Assembly (NCBI RefSeq): GCF_028687955.1
Contig: NZ_JAQTZC010000005.1
Coordinates: 1-52,332, forward strand
Length of the DNA stretch: 52,332 bases
From: Acidocella sp.
GTDB lineage: Bacteria; Pseudomonadota; Alphaproteobacteria; Acetobacterales; Acetobacteraceae
Direction of reading: 5' to 3'
The translations under genes were made by a program, and so were the position numbers. Positions 8,685 through 17,298 of this stretch are shown here, one piece after another. The first letter of the stretch is position 1. Each line of letters starts with the position of its first letter. The notes beneath the pieces were generated by a model. That model did not search any database and was not told the origin of the DNA. It worked only from the letters and a program-made list of their open reading frames with translations.

Positions 8685-9727
8685 GCGCGATGCGTTTTGA
8701 TGCCGTGCTGCTCTCGCGCGATGCCGAGGGGTTGTTCTGGATGGCGCGCTACCTGGAGCGGGTGGAAAATCTGGCGCGGCTGATCGACGTGACGCAGAGT
8801 TTCGAGAGTCCGGGATTTGAGACGGATGCCTGGTTCGGGCTGATCCGCATCAACGCGGATGAGAAGAATTTCGCGGCGCGCGGCTTCTCGCCGGATGCGG
8901 CGCATGTGAAGCGGTTCTATCTGCTGGACCGCGGCAACCCCACCTCCGTACCGGGCAATCTGGAGGACGCACGCACCAACGCGCGCACGCTGCGCCCGCT
9001 CATGAGTACGGAGATGTGGCGCCAGATCAATATGTTCCACCGCTTTGTGGGGCAGATTACGCCCGAGGACCTGGAAGGCGATGCGCTCTCGCGGCTGTGC
9101 ACCAGGCTGAAGGACGGCGTGCAGGCGCATACCGGTATCACCGAGGGGACGCTGTACCGCGACCAGGGATGGTATTTTTATGAGCTGGGCCGGTTGCTGG
9201 AGCGCGCCGACCAGACCACGCGCATGCTCGATATTAAATACACCGCGATCTTGCCGCAGGGGCACGAGGAAAAGCGCGTGGCCGAGATGACGCAGTGGAA
9301 CGCGATTTTACGCGCCGCCGCCGGGTATCATGCCTTCAAGCGCCGCTCGCGCGCCAGCTTTTCGGCGGAGGATGTGGTGCATTTCCTGCTGCGCGACCCC
9401 TCCTCACCGCGCTCGGCGCTGCTGTGCATGCGCAGGGCGGAGCTGCATCTGGACGATTTGCGGCGGATCTACGGGCTGTCAGCCGCGGCCGAGGCGATTG
9501 AGATGGCGCAATATTTGCGCGAATTGCTGCTGGAGAAGCCAATCAGCCATATTCTTGCCACGGGGCTGCACGAGTATCTGGATATGGTCCAGATCCATAT
9601 TCAGGCGCTCGCGGGCGCCGTCGGCCGTGCGTTTTTCCGCGACTGGCAACCGGCTGACCCGCTGGCGGCGGCCGCGCAAGGCCAGGTACAGAACCAGACA
9701 CAGGGACCGGCGGAGGCGCTTGCGTGA
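8681..9727 (+). CDS. Alpha-E domain-containing protein
   Basis: LLSRDAEGLFWMARYLERVENLARLIDVTQSF; overlaps the ATP-grasp stop (ATGA). Canonical partner of the ATP-grasp protein. Confidence 0.93.
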   Translation: MSAMRFDAVLLSRDAEGLFWMARYLERVENLARLIDVTQSFESPGFETDAWFGLIRINADEKNFAARGFSPDAAHVKRFYLLDRGNPTSVPGNLEDARTNARTLRPLMSTEMWRQINMFHRFVGQITPEDLEGDALSRLCTRLKDGVQAHTGITEGTLYRDQGWYFYELGRLLERADQTTRMLDIKYTAILPQGHEEKRVAEMTQWNAILRAAAGYHAFKRRSRASFSAEDVVHFLLRDPSSPRSALLCMRRAELHLDDLRRIYGLSAAAEAIEMAQYLRELLLEKPISHILATGLHEYLDMVQIHIQALAGAVGRAFFRDWQPADPLAAAAQGQVQNQTQGPAEALA

Positions 9728-11247
9728 ACAGACTGCGTGCGTTGTGTTGGCCGGTATTGGTGTTCGTGCTGGCGCTGCTGCCCCGGCTGAGCGGCCTGGG
9801 CGCCAGGCCGTTCTGGCTTGACGAGGCATTCACCTTCCAGCGCGCCTCGCTGGCGCCGGCGGCGCTGGTGAACGATTCCTTCCTCAACCACCATATGCCG
9901 AGCTTCTTCCTCATGCTCTCGCCGCTGGTGGGGCTGGGCGACCCGCAATATTGGCTGCGCTTGCCCTCGGCGGTGTTCGGCGCGCTGGCGGTGATGCTGG
10001 TGTATATGATCGCCTACCGGGTCGCCGGGCGCACCGCGGGGGTTATCGCGGCGCTCATCATCGGCCTCTCGCCCACGGCGCTGGCCTTCAGCCAGGAGGC
10101 GCGCTCCTATACGCTGGAGATGTTTCTGATTCTGGTCGCGCTCTATGGAATCACGCGGCTGGCCATGGATATTTCCGCCGCCTCAAAGCCGATCCGCTGG
10201 AATGTGACGGGGGCTCGCTGGGCGGTATTCATACTGGGCTCGGCGGTGGCGCTGGATGTGCTGGGCGACGGGCTGCCCTGGTTGATTGTTGCCAATGTCA
10301 TCGGTGCGGCGCTGCTCGTACAATCCCCGGACCGCTGGCAGCTGCTGCGCAATTTTCTGCTCTTCGATTTCATCGTCGCGCTATTGTGCGGGCCGTTCTA
10401 CTACCTGATGACGTTGCACCAGGGACAGGGCTACATCCGAAGCATGACGTGGATTCCACCGCTGAACGCCTCGCGGCTTTGGTATGATCTTGGCTCGGTC
10501 TACTTCATGCGGATCGCTGATTCGGTGACCTTCAAGTTCATGCATGTGCCCACCCCCCACGTGCTGGTTTGGGTAATTGACGCAGCCCTGGCCCTGGGCG
10601 TGGCCAGTGCCGCTTGGGCGCTGCGCCGCCGCCCCGCGGTGCTCGTGGTGCTGGGCATCTCGTTTTTGTTTCTACCGTTGATGTTCACGATCATTTCGAT
10701 CTGGCGGCCAATTCTGCTGCCCCGCTATATCCTATGGAGTGCCGCGCCCTTCGCGATCCTCGCCGGAATTGGCGGCGCGGCGCTGCTTGACCTTGCCGCG
10801 CCGCGCGCGCGCGTGATGGTGGTGGCGGGCGGGGTGCTGCTGCTGCTCGTGAACCTCGTGCCCTACTACAATGTCGAGACCAAACCGCGTTGGGATATCG
10901 CCGCGAAATTGTTGGCGCAGGATGTCAGCCCGGGGGATGTGGTGTATCTCTACGATACCGGGGCGTTGCCGATTTTGCGCATGTATCTGCCGCCGGGCGC
11001 GCGCAGTGTGGTGCTGAAGGATGCCGCGGGAAGCTTGAACCATGCCGAAAAGGCCGCGAGCCAGGGTAAGCGCGTGTGGGTGGTGTATGGCCACGCGGGG
11101 CAGAGCGCGGAGCATGCGGCGTTCTCCAAGTTTTTCGCCGGCGCGCAGGCGCTTGGCAAACCCAGCCTGACGCAGGTGGCGGGCAGCCGGATTATGATCG
11201 CGCTTTATGACCCGGCAAACCAGAATGGGGCCGGCACTGCTGAATGA
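9724..11247 (+). CDS. ArnT/PMT-like (GT39-type) integral membrane glycosyltransferase
   Basis: PFWLDEAFTFQRASL, SPTALAFSQEARSYTLEMFLILVALYG and multiple TM segments; GTG start overlapping the alpha-E stop. Confidence 0.85.
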   Translation: MNRLRALCWPVLVFVLALLPRLSGLGARPFWLDEAFTFQRASLAPAALVNDSFLNHHMPSFFLMLSPLVGLGDPQYWLRLPSAVFGALAVMLVYMIAYRVAGRTAGVIAALIIGLSPTALAFSQEARSYTLEMFLILVALYGITRLAMDISAASKPIRWNVTGARWAVFILGSAVALDVLGDGLPWLIVANVIGAALLVQSPDRWQLLRNFLLFDFIVALLCGPFYYLMTLHQGQGYIRSMTWIPPLNASRLWYDLGSVYFMRIADSVTFKFMHVPTPHVLVWVIDAALALGVASAAWALRRRPAVLVVLGISFLFLPLMFTIISIWRPILLPRYILWSAAPFAILAGIGGAALLDLAAPRARVMVVAGGVLLLLVNLVPYYNVETKPRWDIAAKLLAQDVSPGDVVYLYDTGALPILRMYLPPGARSVVLKDAAGSLNHAEKAASQGKRVWVVYGHAGQSAEHAAFSKFFAGAQALGKPSLTQVAGSRIMIALYDPANQNGAGTAE

Positions 11248-11257
11248 GCAGGCGAGG

Positions 11258-12418
11258 CTATAGAGGCTGCTTCCCGCCTGTTCCAAGTCTGGCGAGCACC
11301 CTGGCGGCGGCGGCGGATGAAGGGGTTCCGGCGGGCGCACGCAGGCTTGCCAGCGCGGTGGCGAAACCCGCGCGCTGCGTTGCGGCGGCCGCCTCGCCGG
11401 TGATCAACCCGTACAGCGTCTCGCTCAGTTTCGCCGGGGTGCAATCCTGCTGCAACAGCTCGGGCACCAGCGCGCGGCCTGCCAGCAGGTTGATCATGGC
11501 GACATGTTCCACCTTTATCATGCGCCGCGCCAGCATCGCGCTGAGCGGGTTGACCCGATAGGTCACCGCCATCGGCACGCCGGCCATGGCGAGTTCCAGC
11601 GTGGAGGTGCCAGATTTAGTCAGCGCCGCGCGCGCGGCGGCAAAAGCGTCGTAACGGGTGGCAACATCGCGCACGATGATGGGGGGCACCGGCCAGTCGC
11701 GCGTTTGGGCGGCCACGGCCTCGGCAATGCCGGCTGCGGCGGCGAGCACGGGTTGCAGCTGTGTGATGCGCGCGGAAAGCGCCACCATGCTCTGGCGGAA
11801 TACTGGCAGCAGGCGCGAGGTTTCAGTAACGCGCGAACCGGGCATGAGCACCACCGGCACGGCGTCCGCGCTGATGTTGTGCTGGGCGCGAAAGCGCGCG
11901 GCGTCGCCCTTATTGGCGCCCGATTCCAGCACCGGATGGCCCACGAACACCGGGTTCAGCCCATGCGGGGCGAAAAACGCGGGCTCGAAGGGGAGCAGGC
12001 AGAGCAACTCGTCCCACAGGCCGGGGTAATGCTTCACCCGCTCCTGCCGCCAGGCCCAGACCTGCGGGGCGACGTAATGGATGCACGAAATGCCGGTGCC
12101 GGAGATGCCTTTGAGCACACGCAGGCAGAAGCCTGGGCTGTCAATGGTGACGACGATATCCGGCCGGGTGGCTTCGATTGTCTCGATCGTCTGGTTGATG
12201 CGCCGTTTCAACGCAAAAATCCGGGGCAGGATTTCGGCTAGGCCCATCACCGCCAGCTCCTGCATGGGGAAGATGGACAAAAGCCCCGCCTCCGCCATGC
12301 GCGCCCCGCCGATTCCCGAGAACACCAGGCCATCACGTTGCGCGCGTAGCGCCGCCATCAGGCGCGCGCCCAGCACGTCGCCGCTGGCCTCGCCGGCGAT
12401 AAGGAAAACCCTGCTCAC
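11258..12418 (-). CDS. lpxB: Lipid-A-disaccharide synthase
   Basis: MSRVFLIAGEASGDVLGARLMAALR, FSGIGGARMAEAGL, IHYVAPQVWAWRQERVK, SGTSTLELAMAGVPMAVTYR; GTG start. Confidence 0.96.
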   Translation of the reverse strand: MSRVFLIAGEASGDVLGARLMAALRAQRDGLVFSGIGGARMAEAGLLSIFPMQELAVMGLAEILPRIFALKRRINQTIETIEATRPDIVVTIDSPGFCLRVLKGISGTGISCIHYVAPQVWAWRQERVKHYPGLWDELLCLLPFEPAFFAPHGLNPVFVGHPVLESGANKGDAARFRAQHNISADAVPVVLMPGSRVTETSRLLPVFRQSMVALSARITQLQPVLAAAAGIAEAVAAQTRDWPVPPIIVRDVATRYDAFAAARAALTKSGTSTLELAMAGVPMAVTYRVNPLSAMLARRMIKVEHVAMINLLAGRALVPELLQQDCTPAKLSETLYGLITGEAAAATQRAGFATALASLRAPAGTPSSAAAARVLARLGTGGKQPL

Positions 12419-12898
12419 GCCAGGGGCACCACGGGGCAGGGGGGGATTGCCTCTGGCCAGTCCCGGTGGTTGAACACTGCGCCCTGGGTGCGCAGATGCA
12501 GCGGGAATTCGCTATCATAACAGATGGAAACGCCGATGCGCCCGCAGCTGGTCTCGAACACCTGGGGTGGATTACCGCCGGTGATGCCCCATCGCTCGGC
12601 ATCGAAACGGGTCATGCATTGCTTGTCCTGAAAGGCCAGCGCACCGGAAGGGGCGATGAAGGCGGCGAGATTGTTGAGCACGCCGCCAACCCGCATGGGG
12701 ATGGAACACGCCAGCAGATAGATTTTATGCCGCGCGGCGCTCTCACGCAAGGCGGTGGTCAGCTCATCGGCCTGCGCGGCGGCAACGGCAAGCTCGGCCG
12801 CGAGATTTGGCGTGGTGACGCGGGCCCTGGCCAGGACCATGGAGAAATATTCCGGCTGGAGCGGCACGGCGGCCGCTCCCGTCAGGGTCTCGATGTTA
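12415..12898 (-). pseudogene. Nitrilase/carbon-nitrogen hydrolase internal fragment, truncated at both ends
   Basis: PEYFSMVL (Glu), AFQDKQCMTRFDAERWGI (Lys), CGRIGVSICYDSEFPLHLRTQGA (Cys). No plausible upstream start; after RTQGA the sequence departs from the fold (VFNHRDWPEAIPPCPVVPLA) and stops at lpxB. Confidence 0.7.
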
Positions 12899-14554
12899 AT
12901 TGGCGGCCGCGTTGATGAGCGGCTGCACGCTGGCGATGAAGTTCTGCATTGCCTGATATTTTGCGGCATTGCTCAGCCCGGCCTGGTTGGCGACCACAGG
13001 GCAGTATGCCGCGATGAGGTCGTTGGTCAGGTCGGCGTTGCTGATGGTGGTGTTGCCGGCGCGGATGGCCGAGATCAGCGTGCGAGTCCGGTTCGGCATG
13101 GTTGCCGGGGTGGCGTCCGCGTAGCTGTTTAACAGGTCGCTGCCAGGGTCCGCGACGCTAGTGGCCCCGCCGGCGGCGGAGATATGCGGGCAACCGAAGA
13201 GGTCAGCCGCTTTGGTGGCTGAGGGCGGCACCACGGCGATTGCACGCAGCTTCATCACATCATGCGGGGAGGCATCGGCGGTGGCATTGTTGCCCATGCT
13301 GGTGCGCACATAGTTGGTGACGGCGGCGATCTGCGCATCCGACAGGCTGTTGGCGAAAGCCGGCATGGCTGGGCCGTTGGCCTTCCAGGGGTCCAGCCCG
13401 CTCAGCACGGCGCCGATCACGTTTGTGGGTTCGGAGGCGGTCACGGAGTCATTGCCCGCGAGATTGGGAATGATCGGGGCCATGCCGCCGCCGGTCTTGC
13501 CGTGGCACCCGGCGCAGTTGGCGGTGTACACAGTGGCGCCAAGGGCGATGGAGGCCGCGGCGTTGGCCACCGCGGGGGTGGGCGGTACATGCTGCGGTGC
13601 CGTCTCGTTCTGTAGGTAGTTAGCGATGTCCACATCGTCAGACACGGGGATCTGGCTGGTGGAATGGTCCACAACCTCACCCATGGCGGCGTAGGGCGAG
13701 CCTTTGACCATGTTGCCGTCGTCATGAAGGTAGGCCACGAGGTCGGCCTGCGCCCAGCCGCCGACGCCGTATTTTTTGTCGGACGAGATGTTGGGGGCGA
13801 AGAAGGCGTCAATCGGCGCGCCGGCGTAGGCTTTGTCCAGCATCATGGCGCTCAGGAAGTTGCGCGGTGTGTGGCATTCGCCACAATGGCCCAGCGCCTC
13901 GGTGAGGTAGGCGCCGTTCTTCATGCTGTCATTCCAAGCCGGGTTCAAGTGAATCGGGCCCGAGCGGAAGAACAAGATGCGCCAGCCGAGCAGCACGGGC
14001 CGCTGGTTGAAGGGAAACAGCATGGTGCTCGGCGTGGGCGCCACGTTTACCGGCGGCAGCGAGAAGAGATATGCCTTGATCGCCATCACGTCCGCGTAGG
14101 AGAGCTTGGTGTAGGAGGTGTAGGGCATCGCCGGGTAGAGGAATTTGGGGAACAACAGATAAGAGCGGCCCGGCGCTTCGCCGTAATGCACGGCGTTGTA
14201 GAATTGCGCATCCGTCCAGTTGCCGATGCCGGTTGCTTTGTCGGGCGTGATATTGGGGGTGGCGAGGCCGCCGAAGGGCGTGGCCATGACCAGGCCGCCG
14301 GAGAAGGGCGCGTGGTTGGGTCCGGTGTGGCAGGGCATGCAGTCAGCCGCCTCTGTCAGGTATTTGCCGCGCGCGATCAACGCCGCCGGGTCAGTAGGGG
14401 CGCTGAGGCTGGCCGCCGGGTAGTCGGCGGTATCATCCGCATTTGCGAAGCGGCTGGTGGCCGCGCCACCAAGGAGAAGCGCAAGGGCCGCCATGGCGAT
14501 GACCGGGCGGGCGGAAAGGAATTTCGGCAGCTTGAGCGGCATGATCGGACCCAT
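12896..14554 (-). CDS. Multiheme cytochrome c (alcohol/gluconate dehydrogenase cytochrome-subunit-like)
   Basis: Signal-peptide-like N-terminus; three CXXCH sites (CMPCH, CGECH, CAGCH); about 100-aa C-terminal extension without CXXCH. Confidence 0.85.
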   Translation of the reverse strand: MGPIMPLKLPKFLSARPVIAMAALALLLGGAATSRFANADDTADYPAASLSAPTDPAALIARGKYLTEAADCMPCHTGPNHAPFSGGLVMATPFGGLATPNITPDKATGIGNWTDAQFYNAVHYGEAPGRSYLLFPKFLYPAMPYTSYTKLSYADVMAIKAYLFSLPPVNVAPTPSTMLFPFNQRPVLLGWRILFFRSGPIHLNPAWNDSMKNGAYLTEALGHCGECHTPRNFLSAMMLDKAYAGAPIDAFFAPNISSDKKYGVGGWAQADLVAYLHDDGNMVKGSPYAAMGEVVDHSTSQIPVSDDVDIANYLQNETAPQHVPPTPAVANAAASIALGATVYTANCAGCHGKTGGGMAPIIPNLAGNDSVTASEPTNVIGAVLSGLDPWKANGPAMPAFANSLSDAQIAAVTNYVRTSMGNNATADASPHDVMKLRAIAVVPPSATKAADLFGCPHISAAGGATSVADPGSDLLNSYADATPATMPNRTRTLISAIRAGNTTISNADLTNDLIAAYCPVVANQAGLSNAAKYQAMQNFIASVQPLINAAAN

Positions 14555-14596
14555 CAGAATTTTGCCCCTACTTATTTCGCTAAAATTGAAAATCTA

Positions 14597-14995
14597 TCAA
14601 GTGGAGGGGGGCGCATACTTGTAGAGCTGCTCCGGGTCGACGAGAGGCTTAGCGATTTCCACCAGCTCTCCGCCGCGCCAGGCCAGGAAAAAACAGTTTC
14701 GCCGGCCGGTGTGGCAGGCCACGCCCTTCTGGTCGACCAGGAGCAACAATGTGTCGCCGTCGCAGTCGAGTCTCAGCTCCACCAGCCTTTGTTCCTGGCC
14801 GGAGGATTCGCCCTTGCGCCACAGCTTCCGCCGCGAGCGCGACCAATAGCAGACCTGGCCGGTCTTGAGGGTCTCCTCGATGGAGTCGCGGTTCATCCAG
14901 GCCATCATCAGCACCTCACCCGTATCATGCTGCTGGGCGATGGCGGGGATCAGCCCGTTGGCGTCGAATGTGAGCTTGTCCAGCAGCGCGTTCAT
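14597..14995 (-). CDS. hisI: Phosphoribosyl-AMP cyclohydrolase
   Basis: GLIPAIAQQHDTGEVLMMAWMNRDSIEETLKTGQVCYWSRSRRKLWRKGESSGQ and CDGDTLLLLVDQKGVACHTGRRNCFF. Confidence 0.97.
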   Translation of the reverse strand: MNALLDKLTFDANGLIPAIAQQHDTGEVLMMAWMNRDSIEETLKTGQVCYWSRSRRKLWRKGESSGQEQRLVELRLDCDGDTLLLLVDQKGVACHTGRRNCFFLAWRGGELVEIAKPLVDPEQLYKYAPPST

Positions 14996-15747
14996 GAGGC
15001 GAGCATGCCGTTGGTGAGGCAGGCTTCATCGAACCGGCAGACGATCTCGCTATGGGTGTCGAGCGGGGTGGCGTCGGCATAGTCCACCCTGGTGATGAGA
15101 TCGGCGATAATCGCCATGCGGGCGGTTTTTTTGTCATTGGCGCGCACCACCATCCATGGCGCGGTGGCGCTGTCGGTCGCGCGCAGCATGGTGTTGCGGG
15201 CCTTGGTGTAGTCATCAAAATGTTTCAGGGCCTTCTCGTCGATCGGGCTGATTTTCCATTGTTTCAGCGGATCGTCATGGCGGGCCTCAAGGCGTTTTTT
15301 TTGTTCCTTGCGGTCGATGTCGAGGTAGTATTTGATCACCGTGATGCCGGAATCGGCCAGCATGGCCTCGAACACCGGCACGTTGCGCAGGAAGGTGTGG
15401 TAGTCATGGTCAGAGCAGAATCCCATGACATGCTCCACACCGGCGCGGTTGTACCAGGAGCGGTTGAACAGCACGATCTCGCCAGCGGCCGGCAGGTGGT
15501 TCACATAACGCTGGAAATACCACTGGGTGGCCTCAACGTCGGACGGCTTGGAGAGCGCCACGACGCGGATGTCGCGCGGGGAGAGATGCTCGATGATGCG
15601 CTTGATGGTGCCGTCCTTGCCCGCACCGTCGCGGCCTTCAAGGATGATGAGCACATTCTGGCCGCGTGAAATCACATGGCGCTGGAGCTTCACCAGCTCG
15701 ACTTGCAGGTGGTGCAGGGTTTTGTCGTAGCTCTTATCTTTTGCCAT
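14992..15747 (-). CDS. ppk2: Polyphosphate kinase 2
   Basis: LIILEGRDGAGKDGTIKRIIEHLSPR Walker A; GEIVLFNRSWYNRAGVEHVMGFC; KQWKISPIDEKALKHFDDYTKAR. Confidence 0.96.
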   Translation of the reverse strand: MAKDKSYDKTLHHLQVELVKLQRHVISRGQNVLIILEGRDGAGKDGTIKRIIEHLSPRDIRVVALSKPSDVEATQWYFQRYVNHLPAAGEIVLFNRSWYNRAGVEHVMGFCSDHDYHTFLRNVPVFEAMLADSGITVIKYYLDIDRKEQKKRLEARHDDPLKQWKISPIDEKALKHFDDYTKARNTMLRATDSATAPWMVVRANDKKTARMAIIADLITRVDYADATPLDTHSEIVCRFDEACLTNGMLAS

Positions 15748-15870
15748 ACGTAATCATAAACCCAAGCGGGTTTGGATGCCAGATCGCGCCGGAACCGAGG
15801 CATGCGCGAACAGAGACATGCGCGCGATTCAAGGCTATGACGTTCGGGCAAAAGGCCAGGGAGCACTTAT

Positions 15871-17298
15871 ATGGTTCTGGGGATATTGGCGGCCGGCGCC
15901 GCAGCGGGGCTGGCGGTGGTGTATTGGCGCGACACGCACCAGCAAAAGCACACGGTGCTGCGTAATTTTCCCGTTATCGGGCATTTCCGCTATTTCGCCG
16001 AGACCTGGGGCGAATATATGCGCCAGTACCAGTATCTGCCGGACTGGGCGGAGCGGCCGTTCAACCGGCTGGAGCGCAGCTGGGTGTACCGTTCGGCGAA
16101 AGGGGTTTCCAATCTGGTGAGCTTCGGCTCGGAGAATGTGCCGAGCTTTGTGTTCCGCAATGCCGCGTTTCCCGTGCTCGATGAGGAGAAGCGGCATTTT
16201 CCCGGTAAGCTGATCGGCATCGCCAACGGCCCAGGGGCGTGCGCGCAGCCTTACATGGGGCAGAATTTTTTTAACATCTCGGGCATGAGCTATGGCGCGC
16301 TGAGCCATGCGGCGGTGAGCGCGCTCTCGCGCGGGGCAAAGCTCGCGGGCGTGTGGATGAGCACCGGCGAGGGCGGACTCTCTAAATTCCATCTGGAGGG
16401 CGGGGCGGATATCATCATGCAGATCGGCACCGCCAAATATGGTGTGCGCGATGCCAACGGCGCGCTTTCAGAGGCGCGGCTGCGCGAGATCGCGGCGATG
16501 CCGCAGGTGAAGATGTTCGAGGTGAAACTGGCTCAGGGCGCCAAGCCGGGCAAGGGTGGCGTGTTGCCAGGCGGCAAGGTGACAGCGGAAATCGCCGCCA
16601 TTCGCGGCATTCCCGAAGGGCATGACAGCATCTCTCCCAACCGCCACCGTGATATCGGCAATATCGCAGAGCTGGGCGCCTTCATCGCCCGGGTGCGAGG
16701 GATCACCGGCAAGCCGGTGGGGGTTAAGTTCGTTGTCGGCGATCCGCGCTTCCTTGATGAATGGTTCAGCGACTGTGTGGAGAACCCAGAGCATTGCCCT
16801 GATTATATCCAGGTGGACGGCGGCGAGGGCGGCACCGGCGCGGCGCCGGAGCCGCTGGCTGACTATATGGGGCTGCCGATCACCCAGGCGCTGCCCTATG
16901 CGGTGGCGTTGCGCGATGAACATGGGCTGACCGGGCGGATACGCATCATCGCGGCGGGTAAATTGATAACGCCGGACAAGGTGGCCTGGGCGCTGTGCAT
17001 GGGGGCGGATTTCGTTTCCTCCGCGCGGGGCTTCATGTTTTCGCTCGGGTGCATCCAGGCGATGAAATGCGGCTCCGGGCGCTGCCCCACGGGGGTGACC
17101 GCCGCCGACCCGCGGTTGATCGCGGGGCTGGACCCGGCGGACAAGGCGGTGCGGGTAAGCCGCTATGCGGGGCGGCTGATGGATGAGGTGGAGATGATCG
17201 CGCATTCCTGCGGGCTGACGGACGCCAGCGGCTTGCGGCCGCGCCATGTCACCGAGATCGAGCGCGGTGTGGGCGGTTTCAGGGCGCATGCGGGATGA
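15871..17298 (+). CDS. FMN-binding glutamate synthase family protein with N-terminal TM segment
   Basis: NISGMSYGALSHAAVSALSRGAKLAG, WMSTGEGGLSKFHLEGGADIIMQIGTAKYGVRD, YIQVDGGEGGTGAAPEPLADYMGLPI, CPTGVTAADP. Confidence 0.93.
   Translation: MVLGILAAGAAAGLAVVYWRDTHQQKHTVLRNFPVIGHFRYFAETWGEYMRQYQYLPDWAERPFNRLERSWVYRSAKGVSNLVSFGSENVPSFVFRNAAFPVLDEEKRHFPGKLIGIANGPGACAQPYMGQNFFNISGMSYGALSHAAVSALSRGAKLAGVWMSTGEGGLSKFHLEGGADIIMQIGTAKYGVRDANGALSEARLREIAAMPQVKMFEVKLAQGAKPGKGGVLPGGKVTAEIAAIRGIPEGHDSISPNRHRDIGNIAELGAFIARVRGITGKPVGVKFVVGDPRFLDEWFSDCVENPEHCPDYIQVDGGEGGTGAAPEPLADYMGLPITQALPYAVALRDEHGLTGRIRIIAAGKLITPDKVAWALCMGADFVSSARGFMFSLGCIQAMKCGSGRCPTGVTAADPRLIAGLDPADKAVRVSRYAGRLMDEVEMIAHSCGLTDASGLRPRHVTEIERGVGGFRAHAG

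Noticed and set aside
12901-12969. N-terminal part of the 184-aa nitrilase ORF
   Set aside because: Overlaps the cytochrome c coding region in another frame; only the part after the cytochrome stop matches nitrilase.
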